Of a stretch of DNA of 64,000 bases, positions 8,917-17,881 are shown one piece after another (the stretch's first letter is position 1; each line of letters starts with the position of its first letter). This DNA is from Sorangiineae bacterium NIC37A_2 (lineage in GTDB: Bacteria; Myxococcota_A; Polyangia; Polyangiales; Polyangiaceae). The DNA is taken from positions 1 to 64,000 of the forward strand of contig NASX01000021.1 of the NCBI GenBank assembly GCA_002085155.1. The letters run 5' to 3'. A program made the position numbers and the translations under genes. The notes under the pieces are model-generated. The model saw only the letters and a list, made by a program, of their open reading frames with translations, did no database searches and was not told the DNA's origin.

Positions 8917-11900
8917 ATGAGAGCCGATGAGCTTTTCGCCATACTCAAGAAGAACCTAGCGCGCCGCGAGCGACACGTTTGGATCGGAGGAGATCGGGCA
9001 CACGTCGAGCTGAGTCGTCTCGACTCCGGTGAGCTCGTCGATGTCGCGCGGATCTTGAAAGAAGAGGCGGCGCGCCACCCGGAGATCTTGTGGGCCGAGG
9101 TTCACCAAGGGACCTCACGCGCCGTGATCTGCGGACGGAAGGGAGAGCTGACCCGTGAGCTCGCGCTCGCGCTCGTGATCGAAGCGGAGCTGCGCGCAGG
9201 GGTGCACCGCGCGGAGCTGCCTCGCACGTCCCATCCGATGGACAGGTCGAGGGAAGAGCAACATCTCCTCGAGCTGATCGGCGAAGCGATCGGCATGCTG
9301 ATCGGGACCGGCCTGCTCTTCAGCATTATCCCGAAGAGTCGGAGCTTCGGCCTGCTCGCTTCGGCGCTCACGGCGGTGCGCAATGTGCCGCGGCTCCGCC
9401 GCAAGCTGGACGAGCGTTTTGGCTTCGAACGCGTGGACTTGGTGCTCGGGCTTCTGAGTTCCCTTGCCCTCGGGCCGGCCCAGCGTCCACTGCAGAACCT
9501 GGTCGGCATCGTGGAACATGCGGTGCTTGGCTCGGAGCTGGCTGTGCGGCGGAACCTCTTTGAGTCCCGCGAGGCGGAGCTCGGACGCATCGTGGAAGCT
9601 CCGCCGATTCGCCCGCGCCCGGAGCGCCCCGTGCCGCTCCCGCCCGGACCGATCGAAGAGTACTCGGATCGCGCCTGGGCGATCGCTCTCGGCTCCTTCG
9701 GTTTCAGTCTCCTCTCGACCCGAAGTGTGCAGCGCGCCTTCGGCGCGCTCTTCGGCGCGATCCCGCGCCCCGCGCAGCTCGGACGCGAAGTGTTCGTCGC
9801 CTCAGCGCATCGGTTCCTCGCGGCGCGGCGCATGCTCGTGCTCGATGATCAGGCTCTCCGTATCCTCGATCGCGTCGACTGCCTTGTGATCGAAGGCGGC
9901 ATCGTGCCCGAATCGAAGACGGTCTTCGGCCGCGTGGAGGTCGCTCAGGGCCGCAACGAAGAGCGCCTGCTCGCCGTGGCCAAAGAGCTCTTTGATCCCG
10001 AAAACCCGCTGCGCGTGGCGCGGCGCGGTGTGGTCGCCCTTGGACCCGTGGGAGCATTGGGGCTCTCGCTCGATCCTCGCCTCAAGGAGACCGCGGAGCA
10101 GCTCGCCAGCGGCGGTGAGGTTGTGCTGGGGCTCGCCGAGGAACAGGAGGTTGTTCTCCTGATCGAGGTGCGCATGAGGTCCCGCGTCGGGATCGAGGAG
10201 CTGGTTGCCCTCGCTCATGAGGCTGAAATGCGCGTGATTGTAGCGACCGGCGATCGGGAGATCCTCCAGACGATTCCGGCGGACGACACGCTGTTACCTG
10301 GTGAAGATCTCTGGCGTGGTGTGAGGCAGCTGCAGCGTGACGGTCACGTGGTCTGTGTCTTGTCCCACGGCGACAGCCGAGCGCTCGACGTAGCAGATCT
10401 CGGCATCGCGCTGCTCTCACCGGGCAAGCCGGTGCCCTGGTCAGCGCATGTGATCGCCCACGACGATCTCGACGATGTGCGCGCCTTGATCGAGGCGGCG
10501 CGGGGCGCGCGTTTGGCGAGCCGTCAGAGCGTGAAGGTGGCCCTGGTTGGCGCCGGAATTGGCGCTGTGGCCTCCGCGGGCGGCATTTTGCCGCTGTCCG
10601 GCGGGCGTGTGCTCACCATCGTCCACTTGGGGGCGCTCGCGGCCATGGCGAACAGCGCGCGCCTCTACGCAGAGCTTGTCCGGCGTCAGCTTCCGCCGGC
10701 TCGTGATCCGACGCCCTGGCACGCCCTCGCGCCGACCGGCGCCCTGACGCGTCTCGGCAGTTCTCTCGAAGGACTCACACAGGCTCAGGTCATCAAGCGT
10801 AGCCCCCGCCGCATGGCCCGCCCGCGCCCGGTTCTCGAGCTTCTGAGCGCGATGGGCGATGAGCTCTTGAACCCGCTTGTCCCGCTGCTCGCCGCGGGCG
10901 CCGGCGTCTCAGCCGCAGTCGGCTCGACCTCCGACGCGCTCATGATCACAGGTACCGTAGCCTTGAATGCCGCGATCGGCGGCTATCAGCGCTACTACAC
11001 CGAGCGCGCGGTGCGCGCTCTGCAGAGGGGGCGAGAGGTGAACTGTCTCGCGCTGCGCGACGGCAGGACCCAGGAGCTCCGAGCTGAGCAGCTCGTGGTC
11101 GGCGACGTGATCCTGCTCGCCCGCGGTGACGCGGTCCCGGCCGACTGCCGCATTTTGACGGCGGAGGCTCTCGAGGTGGACGCTTCGGGGCTCACCGGCG
11201 AATCGCTCCCGGTCGTGAAGAGCGCGGCGGCGTCCTTCGCAGAAACCGCCGCCGATCGAAGCTCGATGCTCTACGCCGGAACGGTTGTGACCTCCGGGAA
11301 GGCCACGGCGGTAGTGGTGGCGACCGGGACCGCCGTCGAAGCTCGCCGCGGCAGCGTTGGTGTGCGCAGCCGCGTGCGCGAGACGGGCGTTGAGCGCCGT
11401 CTGCGCGAGCTCATGGACATGACGGCCCCCGTCGCGCTTTTCGCGGGAGCCGGTGTGGTCGGTACGGGCATCTTGCGCGGCCGAAAGATGAGCGAGCTGA
11501 TTTCTTCTGCGGTGAGCTTGGCTGTTGCCTCGGTCCCCGAAGGGCTTCCCTTGCTCGCGACCGCTGCGGAGCTCGCTGCTGCGCGGCGTCTCTCGAGGCA
11601 CGGCGCCATCGTGCGCAATGTGCGGGCGCTGGAGTCCTTGGGCCGCGCGGACACTCTTTGCCTCGATAAGACCGGGACTGTCACCGAAGGCTCCGTGGAG
11701 CTCCGGGAGGTGCTCGCGGACGATCCGGACGATGCCTTGGCGATCGCGCTGCTCGCGAGCCCGCTCCGGGTTTCCGGATTTGAACACACAGATCCGATCG
11801 AGCGCGCTCTGCATCGCCGCGCCGAGTCCCACGACCAGGCTTCTTTCGGCGTGTTCGAAGAGCGGCGCGGTGAGCTGCCCTTCGAAGCGAACCGCACCTA

Positions 11901-13287
11901 CTCCGCGGCCTATGGAAAGTACCGCGGTCGCCTTTTGTTCGCGGTCAAAGGCGCGCCAGAAGCGATCTTCTCCGCGATCCGAGCGGAGGACGCGGAGGAC
12001 GCGGAGGCGCTCGCGCGCGCCCGAGAGCAGGCGGAGGAGCTCGCTCGGAGCGGCAGGCGGGTGCTCGCCGTCGCGCGCAAATGGCTGCCGGACGACGCGG
12101 TTCCGAGCCACGAAGACGTCCGAGACCTGGAGCTCGTGGGGCTGCTCTCCTTCCACGATCCGATCCGAAAGTCGGCGCGCCGTGCGCTCGAAGATCTCAG
12201 GCGCGCAGGCCTGCGCTCGGTGCTCGTGACCGGAGATCATCCGAGCACCGCGCGGGCGGTCGCGATTGAACTCGGCATCTCTGTTGAGCCCTACGTTGTC
12301 ACCGGAGCTGAGCTCTCGGTGATGAGCGACGACGAGCTGAACGCTCGCGCGGGGGACGTCGATATCTTTGCCCGCGTGGTTCCGTCCCAGAAGGTCCGCG
12401 TGGTCCGCGCTTTGACGCGCGCCGGGCGCACCGTGGCGATGGTGGGCGACGGAGCCAATGACGCCCCCGCCATTCGCTTGGCGAGCGTGGGTATCGCGAT
12501 CGGTGCCCGCTCGGCTCAAGCTGCCCAGAACGCGGCGGACATCGTGCTCACTGAGCCGAAGATTGAGACCCTGCTCGAGGCGGTGGTCGAAGGGCGGGCT
12601 CTTTGGGACGCTGTGAAAGACGCCGTTTCCATCCTCGTGGGCGGGAACCTCGGGGAGATCGGCTTCACCCTGGGCGCTGGGCTTGTGTCCGGGCGGCCGC
12701 CCCTCTCTCCCCGTCAGCTCTTGCTCGTGAATCTTTTCACGGACGTCGCGCCAGCGATGGCGATCGCGGTGCGTCCGCCGAAGGCCGCCGAGCTCAAGGA
12801 TCTGCTCGCTCACGGCCCCGAGGCCTCCCTCGGCGTGAAGCTCACGCGCGACATCGGCTCGCGCGCTGCGATCACGGCTCTCGGCACCGGCGCCGCTTGG
12901 TCGATCGCGAGCCTGATCGGAGATCGGAGGGGCGCGAGCACCACCGCGCTTTTGTCTTTGGTCGGAACCCAGCTTGGTCAAACCTTGAGCTCAGGTGACG
13001 AGAACCGCGAGGTCGTGGTCACGAGCCTCGTCACGCTCGCGCTGCTCGGCATGGTCGTGCAGACTCCGATCGTGAGCGGGATGTTTGGCTGTAGGCCGCT
13101 CGGTCCTGTTGGACTCGGGATCGCCTTCGGCTCGAGCCTGTCGGCGACGCTGATCGGGCGATATGCGCCCGATCTCTTCTCCCAGGAGGGAATCAGGGGC
13201 ACGGCGAGCGCCGCTTTGAATCAGGCGCCGCTCGCGCTGCCTCCCGGTGAGCCGGTCCCCCAGGAGCCGCTCATCCAAGAGGCGTGA
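8917..13287 (+). CDS. Very large P-type cation ATPase, CtpI-like
   Basis: A 1456-residue P-type ATPase, about 500 residues longer than usual P2 pumps. An HMA-like N-terminal domain (residues about 10-95) is followed by membrane segments and a degenerate extra region to about 600. The canonical core then has TGES (about 763), ASVPEGLPLL with the PEGL of P2-type pumps (about 872), the phosphorylation site DKTGTVTEG (about 917), VTGDHPSTARA, MVGDGANDAPA (about 1177) and a C-terminal LLLVNLFTDVAPAMA helix. The architecture resembles mycobacterial CtpI; the ion is unknown, with Ca2+ or Mg2+ possible from the P2 signature. Its 3' end overlaps the convergent ilvE by 17 bases. Confidence 0.88.
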   Translation: MRADELFAILKKNLARRERHVWIGGDRAHVELSRLDSGELVDVARILKEEAARHPEILWAEVHQGTSRAVICGRKGELTRELALALVIEAELRAGVHRAELPRTSHPMDRSREEQHLLELIGEAIGMLIGTGLLFSIIPKSRSFGLLASALTAVRNVPRLRRKLDERFGFERVDLVLGLLSSLALGPAQRPLQNLVGIVEHAVLGSELAVRRNLFESREAELGRIVEAPPIRPRPERPVPLPPGPIEEYSDRAWAIALGSFGFSLLSTRSVQRAFGALFGAIPRPAQLGREVFVASAHRFLAARRMLVLDDQALRILDRVDCLVIEGGIVPESKTVFGRVEVAQGRNEERLLAVAKELFDPENPLRVARRGVVALGPVGALGLSLDPRLKETAEQLASGGEVVLGLAEEQEVVLLIEVRMRSRVGIEELVALAHEAEMRVIVATGDREILQTIPADDTLLPGEDLWRGVRQLQRDGHVVCVLSHGDSRALDVADLGIALLSPGKPVPWSAHVIAHDDLDDVRALIEAARGARLASRQSVKVALVGAGIGAVASAGGILPLSGGRVLTIVHLGALAAMANSARLYAELVRRQLPPARDPTPWHALAPTGALTRLGSSLEGLTQAQVIKRSPRRMARPRPVLELLSAMGDELLNPLVPLLAAGAGVSAAVGSTSDALMITGTVALNAAIGGYQRYYTERAVRALQRGREVNCLALRDGRTQELRAEQLVVGDVILLARGDAVPADCRILTAEALEVDASGLTGESLPVVKSAAASFAETAADRSSMLYAGTVVTSGKATAVVVATGTAVEARRGSVGVRSRVRETGVERRLRELMDMTAPVALFAGAGVVGTGILRGRKMSELISSAVSLAVASVPEGLPLLATAAELAAARRLSRHGAIVRNVRALESLGRADTLCLDKTGTVTEGSVELREVLADDPDDALAIALLASPLRVSGFEHTDPIERALHRRAESHDQASFGVFEERRGELPFEANRTYSAAYGKYRGRLLFAVKGAPEAIFSAIRAEDAEDAEALARAREQAEELARSGRRVLAVARKWLPDDAVPSHEDVRDLELVGLLSFHDPIRKSARRALEDLRRAGLRSVLVTGDHPSTARAVAIELGISVEPYVVTGAELSVMSDDELNARAGDVDIFARVVPSQKVRVVRALTRAGRTVAMVGDGANDAPAIRLASVGIAIGARSAQAAQNAADIVLTEPKIETLLEAVVEGRALWDAVKDAVSILVGGNLGEIGFTLGAGLVSGRPPLSPRQLLLVNLFTDVAPAMAIAVRPPKAAELKDLLAHGPEASLGVKLTRDIGSRAAITALGTGAAWSIASLIGDRRGASTTALLSLVGTQLGQTLSSGDENREVVVTSLVTLALLGMVVQTPIVSGMFGCRPLGPVGLGIAFGSSLSATLIGRYAPDLFSQEGIRGTASAALNQAPLALPPGEPVPQEPLIQEA

Positions 13288-14269
13288 GCCACGAGCGTCG
13301 CTCGGGATCTTTTCCAGTCGCAGCCCGCAAGTAGGCGTGCCCGAGCTGTGCTCCGAGGGTGCCGCGTCCGGTCTCGAACCTCATGCCATCGAGCTCGGAG
13401 ACGGGGGTGACCTCCGCGGCCGTTCCGGTCATGAACACCTCGTCGGCGCGCATCAAGTCTTCACGGGTGAAGGCACGGATCTCGACAGGGATGCGGAGCG
13501 TTTCCCGAGCGAGCGTCAGGATCGAATCCCGCGTGATGCCGGGGACGATGCTCGAAGTTTCGTCGTTTGTGATCAAACAGCCTTTGCTGACGAAGAAGAC
13601 GTTTTGACCGGTGGCCCCGGAGATCGTCCCGTCGCTGTTCAAGAGGATCGCGTCGTCGTAGCCTCGATCCATGGCCTCGTGGGCGGCGAGAACGGCGGAC
13701 GCGTAATGCCCGCTGGCTTTGGCCATCGTGGGCAACATCGTGTGATGGGTGCGGCGCCAGCTCGAGATGGTCACACGCACGCCGTTGCGGAGCGCGCCTT
13801 CGCCGAGGAAGGTGCCGAGCTCTCGGACCGCGATGAAGGCGTGAACCGGACAGCCTCGCTTCGGGCGCAGGTCGATGGGCCCTGCGCCGAAGTAGATGAC
13901 CGGGCGCAGGTAGCCGTCCTTGATGCCGTTCGCTTTGGAAACTTGGATGCACCCGGCCTCGAGCGTCTCGACATCAAACGGATGCTGCATGCCGTAGATG
14001 CGTGAGGCAAAGATGAGTCGCTCGATGTGATCGCGCAGGCGAAACAGAGCGGGTCCCCCTTCCGCTGGGTAACAGCGGATGCCTTCGAAGACGGAGGTGC
14101 CGTAGTGGAGGGCATTGGCGTAGTAGTGGACGTGTTGGCGCTCGGCTTCCCTCAGCTCTCCGTTCCACCAAATGTAGCGAGTCAGGGCCTGACCTTTGGG
14201 GCGGGCCGAGGTGAGGGAATCTTCACCTGGTACGTCGGTGAGGCTGGGCCACTCGTTATCCATGAACAT
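13271..14269 (-). CDS. ilvE: Branched-chain amino acid aminotransferase
   Basis: About 332 residues of the class IV PLP-dependent aminotransferase fold, catalysing the last step of leucine, isoleucine and valine synthesis. Visible features are LHYGTSVFEGIRCY near the N-terminus, LRPVIYFGAGPIDL, the PLP-lysine block TMAKASGHYASAVLA, GTISGATGQNVFFV and FMTGTAAEVTPV. The frame stays open to 14653 through an 11-bp tandem repeat, but that extension is a low-complexity peptide, so I place the start at ATG 14269 (MFMDNEW) or 14263. Confidence 0.93.
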   Translation of the reverse strand: MFMDNEWPSLTDVPGEDSLTSARPKGQALTRYIWWNGELREAERQHVHYYANALHYGTSVFEGIRCYPAEGGPALFRLRDHIERLIFASRIYGMQHPFDVETLEAGCIQVSKANGIKDGYLRPVIYFGAGPIDLRPKRGCPVHAFIAVRELGTFLGEGALRNGVRVTISSWRRTHHTMLPTMAKASGHYASAVLAAHEAMDRGYDDAILLNSDGTISGATGQNVFFVSKGCLITNDETSSIVPGITRDSILTLARETLRIPVEIRAFTREDLMRADEVFMTGTAAEVTPVSELDGMRFETGRGTLGAQLGHAYLRAATGKDPERRSWLTPLG

Positions 14270-14362
14270 GGATCTTGCCCGAGGTGCGCCCCTGTTTGAA
14301 GCCCAGAAAGGCGCGGAACGGGGGTCCAGGTTCTGGGGGAAGTGCACCCTCGCGCGGGCGAC

Positions 14363-14450
14363 GACGTGCGGGCGACGTGCGGGCGACGTGCGGGCGACGT
14401 GCGGGCGACGTGCGGGCGACGTGCGGGCGACGTGCGGGCGACGTGCGCCC
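14363..14450. repeat. Tandem repeat, 11-bp unit, about eight copies
   Basis: The unit GACGTGCGGGC is repeated seven times without a mismatch (14363-14439), followed by a degenerate eighth copy. It lies between ilvE and the small membrane-protein gene, upstream of the ilvE start, and would be transcribed if ilvE is read from further upstream. The 11-bp period keeps no reading frame, which argues against coding and fits a variable-number repeat. Confidence 0.95.
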
Positions 14451-14456
14451 CCTTGT

Positions 14457-14735
14457 TCAGCGAAGCAGTGAGTCGAACAGACCGAGCAGGGCCGCTGCGA
14501 CGATGAGCAGGAGCGTCGCGGCGCCGAGCAAGAGCACCGTCGGGTCCCGGTAAGTGCGCCTGTTTCCGCTGAAATAGCGGCCGCGGGTCTGCCGCCGGAT
14601 GTGGGCTTGGATGTTCGGTAAGAGGCTGCCCTCGAGGGGAGGCGGGTCGCCACTCGCGTTGCGCAAGAGCTGCGCGAGCTCCTGTTCCTCCTTCTCCTCG
14701 AGGGGCGCCTTTTCGTTCATGCGCTCGCTGCTCAT
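14457..14735 (-). CDS. Small single-pass membrane protein, possible sigma-factor partner
   Basis: A 92-residue protein with a charged N-terminal half (residues 1-60, including EEKEEQELAQLL) and one hydrophobic segment near the C-terminus (PTVLLLGAATLLLIVAAALL). Its start overlaps the stop of the ECF sigma gene as ATGA, so the two are translationally coupled, the usual position of an anti-sigma factor. It has no cysteine and lacks the HxxxCxxC zinc motif of ZAS anti-sigma factors, so the role as a regulator of the sigma factor is inference from position and topology only. Confidence 0.75.
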   Translation of the reverse strand: MSSERMNEKAPLEEKEEQELAQLLRNASGDPPPLEGSLLPNIQAHIRRQTRGRYFSGNRRTYRDPTVLLLGAATLLLIVAAALLGLFDSLLR

Positions 14736-15337
14736 CGGATGACCTCCCCGGTGGCCGCTTCGATCTTCTGGCGCAAAGTCGCGCGAGCACGATGGAGCCG
14801 GCTCTTGAGTGTGCCGATGGGAAGCTCTGCGATCTCCGCGACCTCCTCGTAGCTGAGCCCTTCAATGTCTCTCAGGATCACGAGTGTCCTATGTTCTTCG
14901 TCGAGGGAGTTGAGCGCTTCTTTGACGATGCGTTCGATCTGGCGGCCTACGGCCTGCTCTTCGGGCGCGGGCATCTCTCCGGAGGTCACGCCGCTGGCCC
15001 CTTGGGCCTCGAAGCCGAGCGCCTCATCCAGCTCAGAGTGGTTCTTCTTCTGACGGCGCGCCAGATATTTGTTCTGGTTCTTCGAGAGGTTGACGGTGAT
15101 GCGGAACAGCCAGGTGCTGAGCTTCGAATCACCACGAAAATTCTCGATACTACGGAAGACCTGGACGAAAACTTCCTGGCAAAGGTCGCGCGCATCCTCG
15201 GGGCTCCCGAGCATACGGAAGGCCAGACGATACACCTGGGCCTCATAGGTCAAAACCAGCTCATTGAAGGCCGCCTCGTCCCGCTTGCGGAGAAGCTGGA
15301 TCAGGCGCGCTTCGGGATGAGCCTTACTGGAAAACAT
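14732..15337 (-). CDS. RNA polymerase ECF sigma factor, RpoE-like
   Basis: ECF sigma factor of about 201 residues. Region 2 shows FNELVLTYEAQVYRLAFRML, DARDLCQEVFVQVFRSI and LSTWLFRITVNLSKN. Region 4 shows LDEEHRTLVILRDIEGLS and LPIGTLKSRLHRARATL, the helix-turn-helix for the -35 element. The frame reaches a TTG at 15358, but a GGAACTT-N16-GTC promoter ends inside that extension, so the ATG at 15337 (MFSSKAHPEARLI) is the better start. The gene is followed by a coupled small membrane protein. It probably directs envelope-stress or similar genes and its own transcription. Confidence 0.93.
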   Translation of the reverse strand: MFSSKAHPEARLIQLLRKRDEAAFNELVLTYEAQVYRLAFRMLGSPEDARDLCQEVFVQVFRSIENFRGDSKLSTWLFRITVNLSKNQNKYLARRQKKNHSELDEALGFEAQGASGVTSGEMPAPEEQAVGRQIERIVKEALNSLDEEHRTLVILRDIEGLSYEEVAEIAELPIGTLKSRLHRARATLRQKIEAATGEVIR

Positions 15338-15353
15338 CTCGGGCTCAACTTCC

Positions 15354-15379
15354 GACAACTCGAGGCAAGCTGAAGTTCC
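15354..15379 (-). promoter_or_regulatory. ECF-type autoregulatory promoter of the sigma gene
   Basis: On the minus strand GGAACTT (15379-15373), a 16-base spacer and GTC (15356-15354) match the general ECF promoter (GGAAC-N16/17-GTC). It sits just upstream of the sigma factor's ATG at 15337, leaving a leader of only about ten bases. ECF sigma genes commonly read their own promoters. Confidence 0.5.
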
Positions 15380-15457
15380 CGTGCCGTCGCCGAACGACGC
15401 TCGAGGGTGCCTCGGGTCGCTCCTTCGCGGCGGCTCCGCCGAGCGTTGTTTTGCCGC

Positions 15458-15958
15458 TCACCGGTAGCCCTTCCGACTCCTGTCCATCTCGGCGCGGGCT
15501 TCGCGCTCCGCAGTCCTCGTCTTGATGGCCTCGCGCTTGTCGCTCTTTTTCTTACCTCGTGCGACGGCGACCTCGAGCTTGGCGCGCCCCTTCTTGAAGT
15601 AGATCTTGGTCGGAACCAGGGTCATCCCCTCACGCTCGACCGCCGCGCGCATCTGATCGATCTCTTTGCGGTTCAAGAGAAGCTTGCGAGGGCGGGTCTC
15701 GGAGTGCGCGAAGGCGGCGTGCCGGAGCGGCTGGATGCGCATATGCATGACCCAGGCCTCGCCCCGGCGATCGATATCCACGAAGGAGTCGACGAGGCTG
15801 GGCGCGGCATCCCTCAGGCTGCGCGCCTCGCTGCCCATGAGCGAGAGGCCTGCTTCGTACCGATCGCCGAGCTCGTAGTCGAAGCTGGCGCGACGGTTCT
15901 GGGCGAGCAGGCGATCTTGGCTCTTGTCGCCTTTCGACTTCGGTTTCTCGGCCGCCAT
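15458..15958 (-). CDS. smpB: SsrA-binding protein SmpB
   Basis: About 166 residues, the tmRNA-binding partner in trans-translation and ribosome rescue. The family signature is present in order: LLAQNRRASFDYELGDRYEAGLSLMGSEARSLRDA, ERVMHMRI-type strand (AWVMHMRIQPL), RPRKLLLNRKEI and LVPTKIYFKKGRAKLEVAVARGKK, with a basic C-terminal tail. The ATG at 15958 (MAAEKPKS) fits the family better than the in-frame GTG at 15982, although neither has a strong ribosome-binding site. No tmRNA gene was found nearby. Confidence 0.95.
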   Translation of the reverse strand: MAAEKPKSKGDKSQDRLLAQNRRASFDYELGDRYEAGLSLMGSEARSLRDAAPSLVDSFVDIDRRGEAWVMHMRIQPLRHAAFAHSETRPRKLLLNRKEIDQMRAAVEREGMTLVPTKIYFKKGRAKLEVAVARGKKKSDKREAIKTRTAEREARAEMDRSRKGYR

Positions 15959-16012
15959 TTTTCGGGAGCGCGAATATGCCACGTCTCGCGGCGAAAAGCG
16001 CTCCCAGAAATA

Positions 16013-17881
16013 TCAGGGGGATTCGGCGCCTCCGACCACTCCGAAATTCGCCTCGCCTGGCCCGTGTAGGGACGTTGCTTGGGTGCTGAGCTTGTGGAGC
16101 GCGGCGTAGAGCCCGCCACGGGCCACGAGCTCGGCGTGGGTGCCGCTTTCGGCGACGCGCCCTTTCTGCATGACGACAATGCGACTAGCGCTTTGGATGG
16201 TACTCAGGCGGTGGGCGACGATGAGCGCGGTGCGGCCGCGCACCAGAGCGCTGAGCGCCTTCTGCATGCGGGCCTCGGTGGCGCTGTCGACGCTCGCGGT
16301 CGCTTCGTCGAGGATGAGTATGGCGGCGTCGCGGTAGAGCGCGCGAGCGAAGGCGATCAGCTGGCGTTCGCCGACGGAGAAGTTGACGCCGCCAGCATCG
16401 ACGCGCGTCTCGAGTCCTCCTGGACGCGGCAAGAAAACGTCCAGCACGTCCATCTGCGCGAGCACCGCGCGCACCTTTTCGAGGTCCGGCGTTTGTCCTG
16501 CCGCGATGTTGTCAGCCAAGGTGCCCTCGAAGAGGAAGATGTCCTGAGGCACGACGGCAAAGTTTCGGCGAAGCTCGCCCTTGGGCAGGCTGCGGATGTC
16601 TCGGCCTCGGAGCTTGATGGTGCCGTTCTTCGCTTCATAGAGCCGAAGCAGAAGTGAGGTGATGGTGGTCTTCCCGGATCCGGTCGGTCCGACCAAGGCA
16701 ATGACTTCTCCGCGCTCCGCGCGCAGGCTGACGTCGATGAGCACGTCTTGTTCGGGCTTGTAGCCGAAGGTGACGTGGGAGAACTCGATCTCAGGGGCGT
16801 CTTGCACCTCCTGGGGGTCAAGGGGACGCGGCGGGATGTCCCCTTCGGGCGCGTCCCGCTCCTCGACCTGGAACAGAGAAAATACCCGCTCTGCGCCCGA
16901 AAGCGCGCTTTGGAGCAGGGTATATCGCTGCGCCAGCATGCTGATGGGCATGAAGAACTGGGTCAGGTAGGCGGAGATGGCGACGACGGTGCCGAAGCTC
17001 GCGGGCTGGTACCCGAGCGCGACAATCAAGCTCGCCATGCTCATGGCGCTGACGGTGTCGATGGCCGCATCCTGGATCGCGTCATACTTGATCGAGCTCA
17101 TGTTCGCGTTGCGGTACGCGACATTGATCTCGTCGAACTCGGCGGCTTTCTGGGCCTCACGTCGGTAGGCCTGGATGACGGAGATGCCCGAGACCTGTTC
17201 GCTCATGTTCGCGTTCATGCGCGCTGTTTCGGCGCGGATCGCGCGGAACGCCTCGCGGGAACGCCGGCGAATGAGCGCGACGAACAGGCCAATGAAGGGA
17301 ACGAAAATGAACGCGCTGAGGGAGAGCTTCGCGTCCAAGGAAATCATGAGCACAACGGCGCCAAACAGGCTGACCAGGTCCCCGAGTGCGCTCAGAGCCC
17401 CCGACGTAAAGAGCTCGAGGATGGCGTCGACGTCGTTCGTAACGCGAGTGACGAGGCGGCCGATCGGCTGACGATCGAAGAAGCGGAGCGGGAGCCTCCC
17501 GAGAAAGGCGAAGATGGCCGAGCGCAGGTCCGCCATCGAGCGCGCACCGAGCATCTGTACCGAGTAGATTTGCGCGAAAGAGACGGCTTGCTCGAGCAAC
17601 GTCACGAGCAAGAGCAGCGCCCCGCCCATCAGCATGACCTCCGGGTCGCGACTTTCGATGGCGCGGTCGACGGCCTGCATCATGATGAGCGGCCGGAGCA
17701 GGGTGAAGCCGGAGCCGAGGAAGATCGTGACGATCGAGATCGCGAGCCACTTTTTGTGAGGCTTGACGAAAGGCCAGAGGCCAGCGAGAAGAGTCCGATC
17801 GGAGCCGACCTTCGAGAGGGTCTCGATGTGATACTCGCGGAGCGTCGCCCGCGCTGCTGGGTTCGGCAGAGGTCGATTCAT
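16013..17881 (-). CDS. ABC exporter half-transporter, catalytically complete subunit
   Basis: A 622-residue fused membrane/ATPase half-transporter. Residues about 30-330 hold six membrane segments of the type I exporter fold. The ATPase domain has Walker A GPTGSGKTT, a deviant signature FSVGERQ, Walker B ILILDEATAS with the catalytic Glu, and switch His in AHRLST. Its start overlaps the stop of the partner at 17878 as ATGA. The deviant signature here pairs with the Glu-less Walker B of the partner, which predicts a heterodimer with one degenerate ATP site. Substrate unknown; drug, lipid or peptide export are all possible. Confidence 0.92.
   Translation of the reverse strand: MNRPLPNPAARATLREYHIETLSKVGSDRTLLAGLWPFVKPHKKWLAISIVTIFLGSGFTLLRPLIMMQAVDRAIESRDPEVMLMGGALLLLVTLLEQAVSFAQIYSVQMLGARSMADLRSAIFAFLGRLPLRFFDRQPIGRLVTRVTNDVDAILELFTSGALSALGDLVSLFGAVVLMISLDAKLSLSAFIFVPFIGLFVALIRRRSREAFRAIRAETARMNANMSEQVSGISVIQAYRREAQKAAEFDEINVAYRNANMSSIKYDAIQDAAIDTVSAMSMASLIVALGYQPASFGTVVAISAYLTQFFMPISMLAQRYTLLQSALSGAERVFSLFQVEERDAPEGDIPPRPLDPQEVQDAPEIEFSHVTFGYKPEQDVLIDVSLRAERGEVIALVGPTGSGKTTITSLLLRLYEAKNGTIKLRGRDIRSLPKGELRRNFAVVPQDIFLFEGTLADNIAAGQTPDLEKVRAVLAQMDVLDVFLPRPGGLETRVDAGGVNFSVGERQLIAFARALYRDAAILILDEATASVDSATEARMQKALSALVRGRTALIVAHRLSTIQSASRIVVMQKGRVAESGTHAELVARGGLYAALHKLSTQATSLHGPGEANFGVVGGAESP

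Noticed and set aside
10909-12981. 690-codon minus-strand open frame opposite the P-type ATPase
   Set aside because: It is the antisense shadow of a gene with full catalytic motifs; its translation is Arg/His-rich and has no recognisable domain.
14363-14450. Possible CRISPR array
   Set aside because: The unit is 11 bp, directly contiguous, and without spacers or cas genes.
14270-14653. N-terminal extension of ilvE through the tandem repeat
   Set aside because: It would encode repeats of RRPHVARTSPA from an 11-bp array, not a conserved part of the aminotransferase; the ATG at 14269 gives the normal length.
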